A stretch of 32,092 nt of DNA from Myxococcales bacterium (lineage in GTDB: Bacteria; Myxococcota_A; Polyangia; GCA-2747355). Shown here in pieces: positions 8,564 through 18,802 of the stretch (within the stretch, counting starts at the first letter, position 1; each line of letters begins with the position of its first letter). The stretch lies in contig JAGQIK010000695.1 of assembly GCA_020431405.1 (NCBI GenBank), positions 1 to 32,092 on the forward strand, read 5' to 3'. Position numbers and translations under genes: made by a program. Below the pieces are notes generated by a model, which was not told the DNA's origin, made no database searches, and saw only the letters and a list, made by a program, of their open reading frames with translations.

Positions 8564-9769
8564 ATGGCACGCACTTCTCGTCAGCGCCCGTCGGCCCACC
8601 TCGTCCTCGAGGATGGACGTGTTTTCGATGGGCGAGCGCTCGGTGCCGAGCAGCGCGAGATCTTCGGCGAAGCGATCTTCAACACCAGCATGACGGGCTA
8701 TCAGGAGATCGTTAGCGATCCCTCCTACTGCGGCCAGCTGATCACCTTCACAGCGCCCCAGATCGGCAACTACGGCGTCTGCGCGACGGACGACCAGGCG
8801 CCCCGGCCCCATGCCGCCGGCGTGATCGTGCGCGAGCTGTCGCCGATGACGTCGAGCTGGCGCGCGGAGGGCGACTTCGAGGCCTGGCTCGAGCGCTGCG
8901 GCATCGGCGGTATCTGCGAGGTGGACACACGCGCGCTGACCCGACACATCCGGTCGGCGGGCGCCATGCGCGCCGGGATCTTCCGCGCGGATCTCCCCCC
9001 AGACGCCGTCGAGCGCGTGCGCGCGCAGCCCAAGATGGAGGGGCTCAACCTCGCCGAGGTCGTCTCGACGCGCGAGCCGTACAGCGCGGAGGCAGGTCGC
9101 GGCGCCGACGCCGGCCCCAGCGATCGCGTGATCAACGCGCCGCGCCCACGCCGCGTGGCGCTGCTCGACTTCGGCGTCAAGCGCGGCATCGTGCAGTGCC
9201 TAACCCGGCGCGGCGTCGACGTCACGGTGATGCCCGCGTCGAGCGACGCGGCGGCGGTGCGTGCGGCCAAACCCGACGGCGTGTTGCTCTCCAACGGTCC
9301 GGGCGATCCCGCGCCGGTGCAGCGCGGCATCGAGACCGCGCGCGCCTTGCTCGGCGAGCTGCCGCTGTTCGGCATCTGCTTGGGACATCAGATCCTGGCG
9401 CTGGCGCTCGGCGCCGAGACGTACAAGATGCGCTTCGGCCACCACGGTGGAAACCACCCGGTGCGCGACGAGCGCAGCGGCGAGGTCTGGATCACGGCGC
9501 AGAACCACGGTTTCGCGGTGCGCGCCGAGTCGCTGCCGGCGTCGGTGCAGCGCACGCACGTCAGCCTCTACGACGGGTCGCTGGAGGGCTTTGCCGACGA
9601 GGGCCGCCGCATCACCGCGGTGCAGTTTCACCCCGAAGCCTGTCCGGGGCCCTCCGACGCGCGCGGCGTCTTCGACCGCTTTGTCGGGCAGCTCGAGCCT
9701 GGGCTAGGGCCCGGCCCGAGCGGCAATGGCAACGGCAACGGCAACGGCAACGGGAAAAGCGCGCGCTGA
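8564..9769 (+). CDS. carA: Carbamoyl-phosphate synthase, small (glutaminase) subunit
   Basis: A 401-residue CarA. The N-terminal domain carries the family stretches FNTSMTGYQEIVSDPSY and GNYGVC. The class I glutamine amidotransferase domain has LLSNGPGDP, the nucleophile Cys272 in GICLGH, and His356/Glu358 in FHPE. It releases ammonia from glutamine and passes it through the tunnel to CarB for making carbamoyl phosphate for arginine and pyrimidines. The ATG at 8564 was preferred to an in-frame GTG at 8531, as it gives the usual CarA N terminus. carB starts 3 bp after the stop. An oddity is the C terminus: after the normal end near FDRFVGQL it has a flexible GPGPSG plus Gly-Asn repeat tail. 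Confidence 0.98.
   Translation: MARTSRQRPSAHLVLEDGRVFDGRALGAEQREIFGEAIFNTSMTGYQEIVSDPSYCGQLITFTAPQIGNYGVCATDDQAPRPHAAGVIVRELSPMTSSWRAEGDFEAWLERCGIGGICEVDTRALTRHIRSAGAMRAGIFRADLPPDAVERVRAQPKMEGLNLAEVVSTREPYSAEAGRGADAGPSDRVINAPRPRRVALLDFGVKRGIVQCLTRRGVDVTVMPASSDAAAVRAAKPDGVLLSNGPGDPAPVQRGIETARALLGELPLFGICLGHQILALALGAETYKMRFGHHGGNHPVRDERSGEVWITAQNHGFAVRAESLPASVQRTHVSLYDGSLEGFADEGRRITAVQFHPEACPGPSDARGVFDRFVGQLEPGLGPGPSGNGNGNGNGNGKSAR
9722..9751 (+). repeat. GGCAAC hexanucleotide microsatellite in the carA 3' end
   Basis: One GGCAAT and four GGCAAC units in tandem, followed by a related GGGAAA, encode the alternating Gly-Asn tail of CarA. A six-base unit keeps the frame when copies are gained or lost, so the tail length could vary between strains without harming the protein. 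Confidence 0.85.
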
Positions 9770-9772
9770 TCG

Positions 9773-13005
<3,233 letters not shown>

Positions 13006-13009
<4 letters not shown>

Positions 13010-13881
13010 CCGGCGCGACCGAGCCGGTGCGACGTGTCGCCGCGCTGGATGTTGGCAGCAACTCGGTGCTGCTGCTGGTCGCCGAGCGGCGTGACGGCGA
13101 GCTTCTAGAGGTCGCCGAGCACGCGCGCACGACGAGGCTCGCCGATCACAGCGCTGTCGCGCGCGAGCGCACGTTCTCGGCGATCATCGATCTCGTCGGC
13201 GAGGCGCGCCGGCTAGGCGTCGAGACCATCGGAGCCGTCGGCACGGCCGCGTTGCGCGTCGACGAGAACGCACAGGCCTTCCTCGCGGCGGTGCATGCCA
13301 GCGCCGGCGTCGAGCTCGAGGTGGTCGACGCGGAGCGCGAAGCGCAGCTCGCGCTCGCGGGTGCGCTCACCGACGTCGGGCCACTGGAGGGCCCGTGGTT
13401 GATGTGCGACGTGGGTGGCGCGTCCACCGAGCTGGCGCGCGTCGAGGCCGGCCGCGCGGTGGCGACGACGAGCCTCTACCTCGGGGCTGTGACGGTGCCC
13501 GAGCGCACCGAGCGGGCCGGCCTCGTGCTGCAGCTACGCTCGGCGTTGGCCGACATCGGCGCAGAAGGCGTGGCGGGCGTGCTGGCGCTGGGCGGAAGCG
13601 CCACGACACTGGCGGCGATGACGCTCGAGCTGCAGCCCTACGACCCGGCTCGAATCTCGCGCTACACGCTGGCGCGCGAGGCCATCGAGGGCTGGATCAC
13701 GCAGCTGCTTCCACTTCCGCCGGCGCAGCGTCGTGTCGCGGGGCTAGCGCTCGATCGCGCGCCGATCATCGTCGGCGGCGCGATGATCCTCGCGGCGGCG
13801 CTCGATGCCGCCCGCGTGCCGTCGGCGCTGGTCACCGACCGCTGTCTGCGCTGGGGGCTGGCGCTCGAGCTTCTCTCATAA
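13006..13881 (+). CDS. Ppx/GppA-family phosphatase (short form)
   Basis: A 291-residue protein of the sugar kinase/Hsp70-like ASKHA fold. Motifs: [13 protein letters not shown] (13-25, phosphate-binding loop 1), GTAALR near residue 80, DVGGASTEL near 135 (loop 2) and [11 protein letters not shown] near 195. The family removes terminal phosphate from inorganic polyphosphate or converts pppGpp to ppGpp. This is the short, single-module form without the C-terminal HD-like domain of Escherichia coli Ppx or GppA, so the substrate cannot be told. The GTG start overlaps the carB stop (GTGA), implying coupled translation in a carA-carB-ppx operon. No polyphosphate kinase gene is in the window. Confidence 0.9.
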
Positions 13882-13919
13882 CGGGCTAAATCTCGCAGTC
13901 GTCCTGCCGATCGAGGAGC

Positions 13920-13927
13920 AAGGAGGT
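13920..13927 (+). promoter_or_regulatory. Strong Shine-Dalgarno supporting a TTG start
   Basis: AAGGAGGT, a near-full complement of the 16S rRNA 3' end, lies 5 nt before the TTG at 13933. It is one of the clearest ribosome-binding sites in the window and decides the start of the HDOD gene. Confidence 0.85.
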
Positions 13928-13932
13928 CATCT

Positions 13933-15294
13933 TTGCTCGCGTTTGTTCCCGTCGCCGAAGGTCCGCAACTACTCGACCGCGCAGTAGATTCACTGCGCGC
14001 CCGCGGCGAGCTGCCGCTGCTGGCCAACGAGGGCGTCACGGCGCGGCTGCTGGCGCTGCTGGCGCGAGACGACTGGTCGGTGGCAGATCTCGGGGCGCTG
14101 GTTCGAAGCGACCAAGCGCTGGTCGTGGCGGTGCTGCACGCCGCCAGCTCGGCAGCCAGCGGTGGCGCGGTCGAGTCGCTGCGCGTCGCGATCACGCGGC
14201 TGGGAACGCGGCGTCTGGCGCGAGTGGCGCTGGGCGTCTCCGTGGGGCGCCGAGCTTGCGCACCAGGCCCGCTGCAGGCGCTGCGGCTGACCGCTTGGCG
14301 CGAGGCGCTCGCCACGGCGCTCGTCTCGCAGACGCTGGCGAAGCGCCGCGGCGAGGACGCGGGCGACGCCTACCTCATCGGTCTGCTCGCCAACATCGGT
14401 GTCACCATCGCGTTATGTGCCTTCGAAGAGCTTCGCGCCGAAGGGCTCGACGAGCTGATGGCGTCGCGCAGCGCCGCAGCGTGGCTCGCGCTCGTCGAGC
14501 GATATCAGATCCTGCTCGCCGACGAGGCCTTTCGCTGCTGGAAGCTCCCACCGCAGGTGGTGCGCGGCATCGGCTCGCGCTCGGCGACACTCGAGGACGC
14601 GCGTCGCGTGGCGGGCCTGCTGCGACAGCACACGAGCCTCGGCGAGGCCGAGCTGAGCGCCACCGGCATCACCGACTCCGCCGAACAGCGCGAGTTGCTC
14701 GCGCTCGTGCGCAACCTGCCTCGCATGATCGCTGCGATGAGCGGCGACCCCCACGAGACCTACGAGCACTCGGGACTGCTCGTGCTGGCGCCCGCCGCGC
14801 CCCGAGCGACGGGCGCGCGCGAGGGCGATGCGCAGCACGCTCGCCTGACCGCTTCGGTGCCACGCGGCAACGGCGACCTCGAGCGCTACGACGTGATGCA
14901 GCTGACTAGCGAGTGCCTACTGCTGCTCGGCGCGCCGCTCGCGCAAGGCGCCCTCGCGCGGGTCGTCATCGAGCCCGCGGACGACGAGCCCCTTTCCATG
15001 TGGGTCAACGTCGTCTCGGTCGCACCGCGCGACGACAGCTGGCTCGCCGAGGTTGTGCCCTTCGCGCTCGACCCCGAGACAGCGGCGCGCTGGCGCCGAC
15101 TGATCGACCCCACGAAGAAGCCGCCATCGACGCAGGACACGCTATTCATCGACGGCGACGACAGCGGCGCCAGCCCCCTCGAGATCCTCGGCGCCGCCCA
15201 ACACGCCTCCGCCACACAAGCGCCCTCGCGCGTCGCCAGCAACGCGCGCAAGGAAGCACCGCCGCGCCGTAGCTGGCTGCGCCGCCTGTTCTGA
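13933..15294 (+). CDS. HDOD-domain signalling protein with a PilZ-like C-terminal domain
   Basis: A 453-residue soluble protein starting at TTG behind a strong ribosome-binding sequence. The first half (about 20-215) fits the HDOD domain, an HD-related helical fold without the catalytic His-Asp pair, found in bacterial signalling proteins; recognisable parts are LRVAITRLGTRRLARVAL, the YLIGLLANIGV helix and the LALVERYQILLADEAFRCWKLP segment. After a variable linker, about residues 310-395 look like a PilZ-type barrel (QLTSECLLLL, then MWVNVVSV and WLAEVVPFAL with a helix), but I see no RxxxR motif, so cyclic-di-GMP binding is doubtful. The tail is disordered and ends in basic residues. It follows ppx by 51 bp on the same strand and converges on the ChaC-like gene. 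Function is inferred to be regulatory; no target is evident. Confidence 0.8.
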   Translation: MLAFVPVAEGPQLLDRAVDSLRARGELPLLANEGVTARLLALLARDDWSVADLGALVRSDQALVVAVLHAASSAASGGAVESLRVAITRLGTRRLARVALGVSVGRRACAPGPLQALRLTAWREALATALVSQTLAKRRGEDAGDAYLIGLLANIGVTIALCAFEELRAEGLDELMASRSAAAWLALVERYQILLADEAFRCWKLPPQVVRGIGSRSATLEDARRVAGLLRQHTSLGEAELSATGITDSAEQRELLALVRNLPRMIAAMSGDPHETYEHSGLLVLAPAAPRATGAREGDAQHARLTASVPRGNGDLERYDVMQLTSECLLLLGAPLAQGALARVVIEPADDEPLSMWVNVVSVAPRDDSWLAEVVPFALDPETAARWRRLIDPTKKPPSTQDTLFIDGDDSGASPLEILGAAQHASATQAPSRVASNARKEAPPRRSWLRRLF

Positions 15295-15350
15295 GACGAG
15301 AACGCGGATGCGGCGAGCGGTGTTCTATTAGACAAGCAGCGCTGCGCGCC

Positions 15351-16031
15351 TCAACGGAGAGCAGGCTGCGGGGGCGAGAGGGCGGCGAGCCAGGGGCCGT
15401 CCAGCGCGTAGATGGCGGCGGCGAGGGCTTCGAGGTGGCGGTCGACGATGCCGACGCTGCGCAGCGAGGCACGTGTGCCTTCGAGGTAGTGCAGGCCGCG
15501 GCTGTCGCGGGCGTCGCGGCGTTCGCGTGGCGTGGCGTTGATCAGGATCATGGCCTGCTGGCGCAGGGTGAGTGGGCCCGCGCGGTAGATGTGGGGGTCG
15601 GGGTTGGTCAGGTAGACGCTGGCGTCGGCGTGTTGCTCGCCGGCGCCGTCGAGGCGCTCGACCGAGCGCACGACGCGCACGTAGCCGTTGAGCCGCGACG
15701 CGCGCCCCTCGACGTAACCTTCGCGGCGGTCGGTGGCTTGGAGCGCCGCCTCGGCCGCGGCCGCTGAATAGCCGATGACCAGCCCATCGATGTGTGCGCT
15801 GTCGTCGGGCTCGGTGCCCAGCACGAGCGAATCGTAGATACCGTCCTTGCAGAAGCCCGTTGGCGCCTGATCGAAGAAGGCGTCGAAGCTCTCCTCGCGC
15901 GCGCAGAAGCGCGAGGCGCTGCGCTTGTTGAACGCGCGGCGCACGCCGCGCAGCCGCGCGCTGAAGCGCTCGACGACCTGATCGGGCAGCTCCGGATCGA
16001 AGCACAGCGAGCCGAAACCGAAGAGACGCAC
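15351..16031 (-). CDS. ChaC-like gamma-glutamylcyclotransferase
   Basis: From the GTG at 16031 the product has 226 residues. It opens with VRLFGFGSLCFDPELP, matching the substrate-loop strand (GYGSL type) of the gamma-glutamylcyclotransferase fold, and has the catalytic-type Glu104 in DRREGY. The middle resembles ChaC proteins, which split glutathione or gamma-glutamyl peptides into 5-oxoproline and the amine. Some spacing differs from the standard ChaC enzyme, so the exact substrate is open. The start lies 5 bp after the stop of the hydrolase gene on the same strand, so the two are almost surely co-transcribed. The same frame stays open far upstream through the hydrolase gene, but that part is out of frame with the real protein there. 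It is cytoplasmic, with no signal peptide. Confidence 0.8.
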   Translation of the reverse strand: MRLFGFGSLCFDPELPDQVVERFSARLRGVRRAFNKRSASRFCAREESFDAFFDQAPTGFCKDGIYDSLVLGTEPDDSAHIDGLVIGYSAAAAEAALQATDRREGYVEGRASRLNGYVRVVRSVERLDGAGEQHADASVYLTNPDPHIYRAGPLTLRQQAMILINATPRERRDARDSRGLHYLEGTRASLRSVGIVDRHLEALAAAIYALDGPWLAALSPPQPALR

Positions 16032-16036
16032 AGTCG

Positions 16037-17587
16037 CTAGCCTTTGGGCGGTGGGAAGCGTTTGGCCAGCCAGTCGGCGATCAGCTGCAGCGCGCCCTTG
16101 TCGAAGGTGATCGGAATGAGGGCGTACTCGTTCAGCAGACCGGTCTTGCAGGGCTGAAAGAGGTGGTTGAGGCCGGGCAGGCTCTTGATCGTCACGTCTG
16201 GGTTCTTCGCCTTCTTTAGCGCGGCCTCGATGCGCGGCAGGTTCTTGTCGGCGAGCACCTGCGTGTCCTTGGCGCCGTTGAGCGCGAGCACGCGTGCCTT
16301 CTTGACCTTGGCCCAGTGCACTGCGGGGTCGGTCTTGAGAAACGACTGGTACCACGGAGACAGCAGCTGCTTGACCTGCGCGTCGATCATCGCAGCGTTG
16401 ATCTGTCCGGCGCCTTTGAGGCCGATCTGCTTGCCCACGGCGGTGGCCTTCTTGACCACTTGCCGCAGCTTGTCGCGCGAGCCGCTCTTGGCGGCGGCAA
16501 GCACCTCGTTCTGCGCGGCGAGCAGCTTGTCGAGCTTGGCTTTGTCCATGCCCGGCTGCGCGCGCGCGATGGCCAGCACCTGCTCGGCCACGATCTTGTC
16601 GCCGGGCAGCGCCGAGCCGGCGAGCGAGATGACAAACGCCACGTCGGCGCGGCGCGCTGCGACGATCGGCGCGATGGCGCCGCCTTCGCTGTGGCCGATC
16701 AGCCCAATGGCCTTGCTGTTGACGACCTTTTGCTTCTTCAGAAAGTCGATCGCCGCGCCAGCGTCGGTGGCGTGGATCTGGATCGTCGCCGTGTTGGGGT
16801 CGCCGCCGCTGCCACCGACACCGCGATCGTCGATGCGCAGCACGGCAAAGCCGGCGCGCGTCAGATGGTCGGCGATCACGAGGAACGGCTTGTGCTGCAA
16901 GATCGTCTCGTCTCGGTCCTGCGATCCCGAGCCGGTGACGAGCACCGCCGCGGGGAATGGGCCATTGCCCTTGGGGTGCGTCAGCGTACCGGCGTGCTTG
17001 GTCTTGTCGGTCTTGTTGACGAACACCACCTCGCGCGCGGCGTAGGGGTAGGGCGGTTTGGGATGCTGCGGGCGCGGCAGCATGGCGGGCTTGAAGAACA
17101 GCCCCTGCACGCGTCCGGCCGCGTCGATGCTGACCACCACGTTGAAGGGCTGGTTTTCGAACAGCGCCGTCAGCTGGAACGTAAACGACGTGCCGATGGC
17201 CTTGCCTTCGACCTTGACCACGCGCTTGAACGCGCCGAGCTGCGAGCTGACGCCGCGCCACGTGGCACCCAGCCGCTCGGCGGGCATCGCCTGGAGCATG
17301 CGTGGGGTCATCATCTTGGCGGCCTCGCCGAAGCGGCCGCCGGTCATGTGCGCGACGAAGCGCTTCGCCTGCGTCTCGGCCTTGGCCTGGTCGAGCGTGT
17401 TGGCCTTCGCGGCCGTCCCGCCACCGCCACTGCCGCCGCTGCTGCCGCCGCCGCCGCCGGCGCTGCCCGCCGTGCTGCCCGCCTTGCTTCGGCCGTTCTG
17501 CTTGCCCTTCTTGCAGCCGCCCGCCGCCAGCGCGATCGCTGCGATCAGCAGCAGACACCGCAGACTAGGCCGTAGATTACGCTTCAT
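16037..17587 (-). CDS. Alpha/beta-hydrolase lipoprotein with N-terminal DUF3887-like domain
   Basis: A 516-residue protein. A signal peptide ends with the lipobox AGGC (Cys25), then a Gly/Ser-rich linker of about 35 residues. Residues about 65-165 resemble the small alpha+beta (NTF2/DUF3887-like) domain often found before hydrolases in secreted proteins. The C-terminal 330 residues are an alpha/beta hydrolase of the dienelactone/dipeptidyl-peptidase-like type with nucleophile elbow GHSEGG (Ser300), probable acid Asp441 in GAKDT and His475 in GLNHLF; an oxyanion-region motif VTGSGSQDRDE is also seen. It is likely an esterase or acyl-peptidase anchored in the envelope; the substrate is unknown. 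A hairpin covers its ribosome-binding site. The PilZ gene lies 42 bp upstream and the ChaC-like gene 5 bp downstream on the same strand. Confidence 0.9.
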   Translation of the reverse strand: MKRNLRPSLRCLLLIAAIALAAGGCKKGKQNGRSKAGSTAGSAGGGGGSSGGSGGGGTAAKANTLDQAKAETQAKRFVAHMTGGRFGEAAKMMTPRMLQAMPAERLGATWRGVSSQLGAFKRVVKVEGKAIGTSFTFQLTALFENQPFNVVVSIDAAGRVQGLFFKPAMLPRPQHPKPPYPYAAREVVFVNKTDKTKHAGTLTHPKGNGPFPAAVLVTGSGSQDRDETILQHKPFLVIADHLTRAGFAVLRIDDRGVGGSGGDPNTATIQIHATDAGAAIDFLKKQKVVNSKAIGLIGHSEGGAIAPIVAARRADVAFVISLAGSALPGDKIVAEQVLAIARAQPGMDKAKLDKLLAAQNEVLAAAKSGSRDKLRQVVKKATAVGKQIGLKGAGQINAAMIDAQVKQLLSPWYQSFLKTDPAVHWAKVKKARVLALNGAKDTQVLADKNLPRIEAALKKAKNPDVTIKSLPGLNHLFQPCKTGLLNEYALIPITFDKGALQLIADWLAKRFPPPKG

Positions 17588-17592
17588 GGTGA

Positions 17593-17613
17593 CGCCCTCC
17601 GCTCGGGAGGGCG
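17593..17613 (-). promoter_or_regulatory. Hairpin covering the hydrolase ribosome-binding site
   Basis: On the minus strand CGCCCTCC, a 5-nt loop and GGAGGGCG form a perfect 8-bp stem. The 3' arm contains the GGAGGG ribosome-binding sequence, ending 5 nt before the ATG at 17587. A -10-like TATGAT (17615-17620) directly precedes it. RNA started from that -10 would lack part of the 5' arm, while readthrough from the PilZ gene would form the full stem. No U-tract follows, so it is not a normal terminator. Confidence 0.55.
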
Positions 17614-17629
17614 CATCATAGCGCGGCGG

Positions 17630-18043
17630 CTACTCGCGGCTGGGATCGATCGCGGGGACGAGCGCCGTGCGAAAGCGCAGCCGCCCGCGCTCGTCCTCGG
17701 AGACCTCGCGAGACAGCAGGTACAGCAGCTGCTGCAGCGCCTGCGCGTGCACGCCGTCGAGCGCGTCGAACGCTGCGCCGACCTGGAAGCGGTCCGGCGA
17801 CAGCTCGGTGCACCACACGACGCGCGCCTCGATCTCGAGCGGCTCGCTGAAGCGATCCTGCCCGAGGTCGAGCATCAGGCGCAGCCGCCGACGCTCGCCG
17901 AGCGGGAGCCTCGCGCAATGGGTGAAGCAGACGCCGCCTTTGCTGATGTCGCGCGACTCGACGCCACGCTCTCCGTCGTCGAGAAGCAGGCCGATCTTGA
18001 GCTCGACGGCGCGGAATCTCGAATCGTTACGACGGTCGTCCAT
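17630..18043 (-). CDS. PilZ-domain protein (probable cyclic-di-GMP binding)
   Basis: A 137-residue single-domain PilZ protein from the ATG at 18043. The two sequence marks needed for cyclic-di-GMP binding are present: RxxxR (Arg5 to Arg9 in RRNDSRFR) and DxSxxG (Asp32, Ser34, Gly37 in RDISKGG). The remaining strands, such as LRLMLDLG and EIEARVVW, and the final helix after GAAFDAL fit the PilZ barrel. It has no signal peptide or second domain, so it probably acts as a cytoplasmic adaptor that binds a partner when cyclic-di-GMP is bound. A longer in-frame start at 18211 would add 56 residues of non-domain sequence across the promoter region and was rejected. Divergent from the secreted protein at 18239; the hydrolase gene follows after 42 bp. 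Confidence 0.9.
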   Translation of the reverse strand: MDDRRNDSRFRAVELKIGLLLDDGERGVESRDISKGGVCFTHCARLPLGERRRLRLMLDLGQDRFSEPLEIEARVVWCTELSPDRFQVGAAFDALDGVHAQALQQLLYLLSREVSEDERGRLRFRTALVPAIDPSRE

Positions 18044-18059
18044 AGGGGATCTAACAACA

Positions 18060-18088
18060 AGCGTAGGATCGAACCGCAGCCGGGGCAA
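18060..18088 (-). promoter_or_regulatory. Candidate sigma70-type promoter for the PilZ gene
   Basis: On the minus strand TTGCCC (18083-18088) and TACGCT (18060-18065) are 17 bp apart, with a short run of T just upstream. The -10 lies 16 nt before the ATG at 18043. It sits in the 195-bp gap shared with the divergent gene at 18239. For that second gene I found no convincing promoter, only nested dyads at 18147-18179. Confidence 0.4.
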
Positions 18089-18238
18089 AAAAGCGGTGTT
18101 ATTCGGTTGTGAGTGGCCCGTGCGAAATCCGGTCAGACAATTGGCCGCACTCCCTTGTAAGTGCATGTAATTGCAGTGCCCAGCTGTGGCCTGGGTCTTG
18201 GATAAGACCACCGATTACGCGACCAAGCGGGAGGACGC

Positions 18239-18799
18239 ATGAAAGCAATCGCCCTGATGGGCCTGACCCTGACGGTCTCCCTGACCGACTCCTCGGCCTG
18301 GGCCGAGCCTGCGCAGAAGGCGACAGTCTGGAACTACTTCAAGGCGCGGCGCGAGTACAACCGCACGCGCGATCGCGACGAGCGGCTCACGCACCGCGAG
18401 TTCTTCAACTATCACTTTCGCCAGATCGTCCCGATCCGCCTGCGTCCCAAACAGACGCTGCACAAGAAGATCACGCGCCTCAACGAGGCGCTGCATCAGC
18501 TCGAGCAGAAGGCCGAGCGCAGCCGCAATCGCCCCGGCAACACGCACGCCTTCATGGAGACAGTGCACGCGTTCAACGAGCTGGCCAGTCAGCTCGACGT
18601 CGCCAAGACCTTCGCCGACGATCGCAAGGTCAAGCCGCAGCCGGCCGAGCTCGATCAGATCCGGCTGCGCGCCGTCAAGGCGGTGGGCTTTCAGCTGAAG
18701 CCCGCCACCAACGCCACGCTGCGCTTTGGCCGCGCCGAAGAGGACAAGGCCTTCCGCGGCGCGCTCGCCAACTTCTGGGTGCTCTCCAACAACAAGTAG
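18239..18799 (+). CDS. Exported helical protein of unknown function
   Basis: A 186-residue protein with a signal peptide (hydrophobic core IALMGLTLTVSL, probable cut after AWA, residue 22) and no lipobox, so it should be periplasmic or secreted. The mature part is hydrophilic and basic, rich in Arg, Lys, Glu and Gln, and looks mostly alpha-helical, with a heptad-like middle part (KKITRLNEALHQLEQKAERSR). There is no Cys and no motif I recognise. The ATG is backed by the strong ribosome-binding sequence GGGAGG (18229-18234). It is divergent from the PilZ gene and ends only 3 bp from the stop of the convergent lipoprotein gene. I cannot assign a function; the clean signal peptide and ribosome-binding site argue that it is a real gene. 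Confidence 0.75.
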   Translation: MKAIALMGLTLTVSLTDSSAWAEPAQKATVWNYFKARREYNRTRDRDERLTHREFFNYHFRQIVPIRLRPKQTLHKKITRLNEALHQLEQKAERSRNRPGNTHAFMETVHAFNELASQLDVAKTFADDRKVKPQPAELDQIRLRAVKAVGFQLKPATNATLRFGRAEEDKAFRGALANFWVLSNNK

Positions 18800-18802
18800 C
18801 GA

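Noticed and set aside
8563-8578. TGGCACG at the carA start resembling a sigma54 -24 element
   Set aside because: The -12 position reads TC instead of the required GC, and the motif overlaps the start codon.
15295-15350. GCAGCGCTGC palindrome as a terminator between the HDOD and ChaC-like genes
   Set aside because: It is only 10 bp with no loop and no U-tract on either strand.
16029-17558. Upstream extension of the ChaC-like reading frame to 17558
   Set aside because: It overlaps the whole hydrolase gene in another frame, is low-complexity Arg/Gln/Ala-rich and has no domain. The ChaC homology begins exactly at the GTG at 16031.
17593-17613. Hairpin as an intrinsic terminator of the PilZ gene
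   Set aside because: No U-tract follows, and the 3' arm holds the ribosome-binding site of the next gene.
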